Source of the DNA: Diphasiastrum complanatum
Taxonomy: Eukaryota > Streptophyta > Lycopodiopsida > Lycopodiales > Lycopodiaceae
NCBI GenBank assembly: GCA_029204225.1
Contig: CM055109.1
Coordinates: forward strand, 23,960,422-24,024,421
Reading direction: 5' to 3'
Length of the DNA: 64,000 bases
How positions within the stretch are numbered: the stretch's first letter is position 1; every line of letters begins with the position of its first letter. Under the pieces are notes generated by a model that did no database searches, was not told the origin of the DNA, and was given only the letters and a program-made list of their open reading frames with translations. Shown in pieces: positions 57,918 through 64,000 of this stretch. The translations under genes and the position numbers were made by a program.

Positions 57918-59060
57918 TTGGGGCCGGAGAGGAGCTTTCTCAAATCAAACTTTGGCACAAACGGTTGTCGCGGGCCATCCCAAGTGATATCACATCAGAA
58001 AAAAAATGCTCACTTTGTTGATGTATAATAGAAGATGGATAAAATGCAAAAATGAGTGGAAGCCACCAGATCAAGATTTTGCAATAAACCATCAAGAGCA
58101 ACTTCAAATAAAAGTGAAAAGAAATGACAACATTCTTGTTATGATTGAGGTTGAGGAAGATTGGAGTCTCAATCACATTTGATCAAAACTAGACATGTTG
58201 CATTTCGATCTTCTTTAGTACTATCAATTTCGATTGAATGGTGTTAAGGTATGTTATGCCATATGAAAATTTTCATTTTTTCTATTTCTTGGTGATTCAA
58301 TTTTACAAGATAAATGAACTTAAATAATTTCTCATGTGCAGGTAAGAGCAAGGCATGAACAACATATAAAATGCAAAGACATAGGAACATCCATCGAAAT
58401 TGAAGATCGATAGAATTTGAACAATGTCATTTGGTATTATGTTGTATAGATTTTTGTATACATCATGTTTGATAATATATGAACCGCTCAACTTGAGTAT
58501 CATTGTTCAAGCTGAGGGTTTTCTATGATCTCCAAATCCATTTCTCCAGATGGAAATAACTTTGGTGGAGAACATTCTGTAATTGTAGTTGGATATAAAT
58601 TTTCGATCACAAGATTTATTTAAAAATATCATGAGAAAAATTTAATATAAAGAAAATGCTAATGCTAAAGAAATTTATTTTGAATATGTACATACTAATC
58701 GTATACCTACAATAGCATTTTCTTCTATCATTTGGATTCAAATCTTGAATGTTGAGCTCTTTGTGAAGATAAGCATGCTGAACTAAAACTTCCGTGATAA
58801 ATTGACCGGTTGTTGATACTTTGAAATCCATTATCCTGTCTTTCCAAGAGCTTCTATATATGTTATCTGAACTTTTTCGTTTTCAGAAAGAGCCTTTTGA
58901 AGAAGGATGCATCAAAATTCATTGATATTTACGATATATTCTTGGTATCCATTGATCTTCTGTATTTTTTTCATTGCAAATATTGATAGCATCAATGGTC
59001 CCTCTTGGTCTCCGATTATATGTCGCCACTAGTCCAAAATATGTCTACGCCAACTGACAA
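57918..59060. other. Decayed copia sequence, then AT-rich spacer
   Basis: The first 80 bases continue the copia pre-integrase segment with stops. The rest, to about 59060, has no recognised gene. Confidence 0.4.
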
Positions 59061-59063
59061 CAG

Positions 59064-59903
59064 TTTTTTTGGATACTCACTAACTGTTTGTTCATGCTTT
59101 CTGCTTGACCATTGACCTGTGGGTGGTAGGGGGTGCTTTTACGATTAGTTGATCAGTTAGGGCTTTGATTGTTTTGTTCAGGAAGTGGGTCTCTCTATCG
59201 CATATGATCTCCCGGGGAGTACCAAATCGCCCTATCACTTGTTCGAGTAAGAACCAGATTGTTTTTTTCGAGTTATCCTTTGCTACTGCTCGTGCTTCGG
59301 CCCATTTAGTAAAATAGTCGGTGGCTACTGTGATGTAGTGGTTTCTACTAGAGGATGTCGAGTGTACTGGTCCCATGAAATCGATCCCCCACTTTTTGAA
59401 TGGAAGGCATGCCTGTATAGGAATTAATGAGCGTACCCTGTTTTCTGATATATCTACCCGTTGGCAAGTATCGCAGTTTTTTGCGTAGGCATGAACGTCT
59501 TGGAATAGTGTGGGCCACCAATATCCAGCCCTTAGAACCTTCTGCCCTGTGAGTTGATCGGTAAAATGGCCGCCGCAAGCAGAATCGTGGCACTCGTCTA
59601 GGACAAATTTAGCATCCTTGGGGGTTATGCAACGTCGGTATATTCCTTCCACCCCTCGTCTATATAAGATCCCTCGTATGAGTGCAAACTTCAAGGCCTG
59701 TAGTCCTAGCTTCCGTTTTTCCTGGGTGGTCATGTCCTCGGGGGTATCTAATGTCGATAAGTAGGTTGCTAATGCCGCATACCAACCGGGGATCTCTGCA
59801 ACGTCTACATTCAATAGTTCTTTCAAGTGATCTGTTTTCCACTCGCTATCGGTGTTGGTCACCCCTCCTAGCTCACAGATGCAGTCAGTAAGTGCTTGTA
59901 GTG
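59064..59903 (-). pseudogene. Gypsy copy 2: inverted RNase H-end/integrase segment
   Basis: The minus strand carries the segment that corresponds to about 48093-48930 of copy 1: CICELGGVTNTDSEWKTDHL, YRRGVEGIYRRCITPKDAKF, CHDSACGGHF, an intact CDTCQR, WGIDFMGPVH and CDRETHFLNKTIKAL. It is in better shape than copy 1 (zinc motif complete, fewer stops). It is flipped relative to the sequence that follows from 59904. Function would be DNA integration of the element. Confidence 0.85.
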
Positions 59904-60410
59904 TCAAAAAGCCAATGAGATTGGGATAAGAAACTATACTCTGCCTTATGGGCACACAACACCACATACAAAGCCAGCACCAATCATACTCCATTTTTCT
60001 TAGTTTATGGGCAGGAATGTGTTCTGCCTATTGAGGTGGAACTACCATCCCTATGATTTGCCATGAAAGACGACCTAGGAGGGAAAGAATCCATCCAACA
60101 ACGACTGAACACTTTGCAAGATCTAGATGAACACAGGATAACTGCATTAAACCACCAGGACGCTCACAAACGATGGATGAAAGAAATCCATGATCGGAAC
60201 CTACGAGACTACCACTTCACCCAAGGACAGTTAGTACTATTCTATGACGCAAAACATGAATTAATGCCTCAGAAGTTGGGCCCCAGGTGGAATGGCCCTT
60301 ACGTGATCCAAAAGTTGTACGAGAATAACACCGCAAAATTATCTGAGTTGAACGGCGAGGTGTTTAAACATCGAGTCAATATCAACAAGACCAAAACCTA
60401 CCGAAGTTAG
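59904..60410 (+). pseudogene. Gypsy copy 2: integrase C-terminal part
   Basis: Plus-strand continuation equivalent to copy 1 from about 48937: YGQECVLPIEVELPS then DDLGGKESIQQRLNTLQDLD, YHFTQGQLVLFYDAKHELMP and a stop at 60408-60410. The frame from 60063 is open, whereas copy 1 carries a 5-base deletion at the equivalent of 60136. Confidence 0.85.
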
Positions 60411-60536
60411 CAGATGAAGAAATTGTGTGGGGTATAATACACTCCCCACTTCTCTCTCTCATTTTTCAGGTGGTGACCAACTAAACCGACATTGTTCCTG
60501 TATATAATTTTGGAAAGAAAACAAATTCCACCTGGT

Positions 60537-60540
<4 letters not shown>

Positions 60541-60583
<43 letters not shown>
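60541..60583. repeat. (TA)n microsatellite
   Basis: TA array at the same place as in copy 1, about 43 bases. Confidence 0.97.
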
Positions 60584-60587
<4 letters not shown>

Positions 60588-60609
60588 GAGATTACTCAAG
60601 AACAAGATA

Positions 60610-61594
60610 CGTATACCCTGAGTTTGGCAAGATTCATGCTAGAAGAATGACAGTGGACAAACACAGAAAAACGGGAGCTGCAAGAAGAACTCAGAAGACA
60701 TAAACACACTACTATTCGAGCCACCAATGATTTCAACGGTGCCCAGCGGGAACGAGACATATCGAAGCAAAAATACACCGAACTCAAGGACATGAGCGAT
60801 CGGAGGAAAGTAAGATATGACGAAGAGTTCAAGGGACAAGAGAAGATCATTGCCAGCTTACAAATTGAATTGGCTGCTATGGAAGCCACCACAACCATGA
60901 TAGCCCGACAATTGCATGAGTACCAACAGAGGGAAAAAAGAGAAAGGGAAATCTAGCATCACCAGTTCACGGAACGCACTACCAGCCTACCCCATGTAGG
61001 GAAAGAAAATCCTCTCAGACACCAAATTCCTTAAAGAACTTCAAAGCCTACATTTTATACTTGCCGCCCGTGGAATTTCCAATTCATGACCAACCCATGG
61101 AGTTGAGACCATCTACCAACTCCCATCTCCGGTTTAAGTAGCCACTCATCCCTGCCAGTTTCAAGGATTACAAGGATGCTTGTGAAAGCTTATGCGGATT
61201 CTCTATCACTGCCGCACACCACAAAGATGAGCTTGTTTGACTAGCTGGTCATTATGCCCATTATCTACAAAAGTGGCTGCTTCAACCTTGGGGCCCTAAA
61301 ACAAAACCGACAAAGATCACTCTTGCGAGCATTTGTCATTAAGGTCATGGATGGTTGATGCAGGTATGAAGGTACCAAATCATTTGAAGATGTTGCAGTG
61401 AAGACCAACCAGTTGCAAATGGATCCTCGAGGCTCAACCAATGGCCTTTGGAAAGAGAGCACTTCAAGACACTATATAGGATCCTTGTGGTTAGCATCAC
61501 CCAGCAAGGGTGCTAAGCCCACTATACTTGATTCACTACCAAGACATTCTGAGTTCGTTCGAGTGGGGACCACACTCCCCAGTGAAGTCGCCAA
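60610..61594 (+). pseudogene. Gypsy copy 2: third open region
   Basis: Equivalent of 50400-51370 in copy 1, with the same coiled-coil (SDRRKVRYDEEFKGQEKIIA) and downstream segment (FKDYKDACESLCGFSITAAH). It joins directly to the post-TA segment: the 730-base stretch with the extra RNase H seen in copy 1 is absent. Independent stops and frameshifts are present. Confidence 0.6.
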
Positions 61595-61990
61595 TGTTAG
61601 CCGATATTTTCGCACAAAGAATCAGGCTATTTGTTGAGAAATTCCACAAGTTTTGTATAAAAACTGGCTAATGGCAAAATCGGCACACAGTTACCCGTAG
61701 AATGGGTCCCAGCCCACCCCTAACTGGCTAGACACAGTTTAGAAAGTGACATTCGGAAAAACCGTCAAAAATATTTCATAGATAATTTGTGTACAGACCG
61801 AGTCAAAAATATCGGTCCACATAGAAAGGGGTTCCAGCCCGTCCAGAATGTGGCTAGAGCAAATTTTGAGGCCTTAGAAATGGTCCATAGAATAGTTTAC
61901 GGTCTTAGAATTGGCGCGATTATACTAGCCGGCATGGTCAAGAAAATTTTCAATGTATTCCGTTACTTATATTAATGAAAGATTGCCTAC
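61595..61990 (+). mobile_element. 3' LTR of gypsy copy 2
   Basis: Starts TGTTAGCCGATATTTTCG and matches 51371-51733 up to the word GCCGGCATGG (about 61937). Beyond that the sequence is unique to this copy and may be the rest of the LTR. Confidence 0.65.
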
Positions 61991-62520
61991 TGTGTTTTTC
62001 AGGGAACCGGTTGCCTTGAAGAAATCCCAAGTCATGAGTGCTCGCCAGTAACAACACACGGGAAAAATCGGCAGAATCAACTCACAACAAACGGACGGAC
62101 ATTATGGGACATGGTCAAGGAAACTGTAGAAAAATATTGACAAATTCTAGTGCAAGTCGAAGCGACACCCCGACAGACAAATCACCTCGACAGCTTAAGC
62201 AAATGGGAAAATAAAAGTGGAGGCCAAAAGTGTTTAACAAAAAACATCCTACCTAAAAGTGGTAAGGGTTGACCACAAGTAGCGAAGCGGACTACTCAAT
62301 TAAGAAAGACAAGCAAGTGAAGTACTTGCCATTTACACCACCAACAAGTGCAAAAGAGAGAAGTGGCTCACACAAGTGGTACACCAATACCAGTGGCCCA
62401 AACCATCTTTTCCAAAAGGAAAAAGGTACCACTTGTGGTCAAATCACAACTAAGAGCCATGTGCAAAGCGGGACACTTTTCATGAAAGGCTTGAAGAGTG
62501 AAAACTTGGCATTGTGAAGG
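61991..62520. other. Leader-like sequence with an inverted repeat
   Basis: No recognised protein. The words GACCACAAGTAG (62270) and CCACTTGTGGTC (62428) form an inverted pair about 155 bases apart. An open frame at 62269-62517 has no known motif. Confidence 0.35.
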
Positions 62521-62529
62521 GGAATATTG

Positions 62530-62560
62530 GAGGGATATCTATAAAAAGGAGGGGCTCCCA
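62530..62560 (+). promoter_or_regulatory. TATA-box core promoter, probably of an LTR
   Basis: GATATCTATAAAAAGGAGGGG with TATAAAAA at 62540-62547. The strong TATA element followed by a G-rich stretch is typical of retroelement LTR promoters. No gene starts nearby. Confidence 0.45.
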
Positions 62561-62900
62561 TTGCATTAAGTGATGAGAGAATGCATGAGCGTGAGGAGTT
62601 GATGATAGTGCGAGCCGTGTGAGTGGTAGATCATCCACGGAAGGGAATGGAGAAATTGTGAAATTGTGAAGGAACACTGAGTAAGAAGGGAGGGAGGAAG
62701 GAGTTTTTCTTATGTCATGAGAGAAAACCGTGACGAGGTCCTGAAGGATAGGCTCTGAAGGATCGAGCGGAGCGGCTCTGAGGACGATTGGGAATGTAGC
62801 CTCGAAAACACTACGTGGGAAAACCAGAGAGCAGTATTTCTGGAGAGCAGTATTTCTGGAAAACCAGGAGTAGGCGCATTCGGATCAGTTGCAGCGCAAG

Positions 62901-63196
62901 CCCTGCCATGTACTTACCTATCACTCCAGTGGGATACTTCCGAACGCAAGCAAGACTCCTGCTCACGAAATTGTAGTTACAGACCCTGCTGCCTGTGAGG
63001 AGTATGTCTGATCCATCATACCTCTGAACTGTGGATCAATGGTGCAATCCCTACCGTGTGCTTACCTATCAGACCAGTGGGATACTTCCGAACGCAAGCA
63101 GGACTCCTACTCACAAAATCGTAGTTACAGACCCTGCTGCTTGTGAGGAGGATGTTTGATCCATCATACCTCTGAACTGCGGATCAATGGTGTTAC
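62901..63196. repeat. 148-bp tandem duplication
   Basis: The unit beginning CCCTGCCATGTACTTACC at 62901 returns at 63049 (CCCTACCGTGTGCTTACC) with high similarity throughout, including GGGATACTTCCGAACGCAAG and GATCCATCATACCTCTGAAC. A short 30-base duplication (GAGAGCAGTATTTCTGG, about 62831-62862) lies just upstream. Confidence 0.85.
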
Positions 63197-63199
63197 ACA

Positions 63200-64000
63200 T
63201 TTGCCGAAACTATGAGGGCGTTGTAGGTGAATATGATTCTTAGCATTGGGTACCAACGTACCAGCGACTTGCATCCAGAAGGAACCCACGTCAACTATGC
63301 ATGGGCAAGCTTGGGCATCGCTACTAGTATATCCATTATGTTGGATGAGTATCGAGGTCAATGCAGCAATCAGATTTGAGTTCTGCCTGTGGAGTTTACC
63401 AACATCTTTGATTTTCTCGTAGTTGCGCCTCTGATCTCCTCGTAGCTACGGGTGGCTACTCACAATTGTCAACATGATATGAAGGAAGGAGCCTTATCTA
63501 CACAGTTTGGCTCTTCTGTTCCTCTAAAATCATGGTAAACTGAGCGAATGTCTACTAGCGGAGGAGTGGCCAACCCTTGGGGCTCATGACTTGGCAGTCC
63601 TAAAAGGCACACCCCCACCCCCCCCCCCCCCCCCACATAGGTATATATATCTTTTTTGGAATTTCTTGAAGTATGGTTTTGCTAGTAGATTTGTTTATGA
63701 TTACCATGTTACGGGACTCAATCTTATGTTTTACATGATGTTCGCATTATTAGTATGGTATGACTCCAGTTGGCTAGCCTCTGTTCTTCTTTGGTGTAGG
63801 CTTGCTTAAGATGATCCAAAAAATAGCATGCTAATGATGTTTCTCCATGGTATACTCACACTTGTCGGAAGTTAAAATCCTACACGTATTATGCTTAAGT
63901 CATAAGATTCGGTTGGATGCTGTATTTGGAAGTGAGATGTTTTGTGTGCACCTAAGTTACTGGCCCGACCTCTTTGAAACAGAAGAGCGGGTTGTCACCA
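63200..64000. other. Window end, no recognised gene
   Basis: Contains a C-run (63618-63634, 17 bases) after ACCCCCA. A hydrophobic open frame at 63591-63809 is partly made by that run. Nothing else is recognised. Confidence 0.5.

Overview
This is a nuclear plant DNA window made almost entirely of transposable elements, with one convincing host gene. It carries Ty1/copia and Ty3/gypsy LTR retrotransposons (including a Tat-like gypsy family with an extra RNase H), a CACTA-type tnp2 transposase, LINE fragments, long CT/TA/CA microsatellites and one spliced four-exon germin-like gene. This fits a large, repeat-rich land-plant genome. A homosporous fern or other non-flowering plant is my guess from the style of the LINE and copia families, but nothing seen here proves it.

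Layout. 1-1.6 kb: LINE endonuclease/RT fragment ending in a CT array. 2.2-3.2 kb: possible exon and a copia RNase H scrap. 3.4-6.76 kb (minus): LINE 3' end, then a deleted gypsy element with tandem-repeat leader, PBS and LTR. 7-12.3 kb: old AT-rich sequence with a decayed coding stretch (8.64-9.36 kb), an LTR-like block with a PBS (10.9-11.55 kb) and a GT-rich block. 12.3-14.6 kb (minus): broken gag-like and unrecognised element ORFs. 14.6-24.5 kb: nested copia-type complex. A structurally complete element (17,453-22,947, minus; 5-bp TACAG duplication) sits inside the LTR of an older sibling of opposite orientation, which itself abuts a third copia element. The young element has gag and protease but no integrase, RT or RNase H; a non-retroviral reading frame takes their place. 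25.3-28.7 kb: CACTA transposase remnant. 28.9-36.8 kb: a series of copia fragments and LTRs. 37.9-40.5 kb: germin-like gene. 42.7-46.4 kb (minus): copia gag-PR-IN. 46.4-51.7 kb: Tat-like gypsy copy 1. 51.8-59 kb: satellites, inverted copia 3' ends, poly-G, an LTR. 59.06-61.94 kb: gypsy copy 2, with an internal inversion and lacking the extra RNase H. 62-64 kb: promoter-like and tandemly duplicated sequence.

How the parts relate. The only gene likely to serve the plant is the germin-like gene, with TATA box, signal peptide, consistent splice phases, both germin boxes and poly(A) signals. The rest is a record of insertion, internal deletion, inversion and decay. The most interesting items are the gag-protease element with a captured, faintly kinase-like 3' region, a palindromic CACACGTGTG block shared by several different copia-type LTRs, and the presence/absence of the extra RNase H module between two copies of one gypsy family. 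All boundaries and similarities were read by eye.
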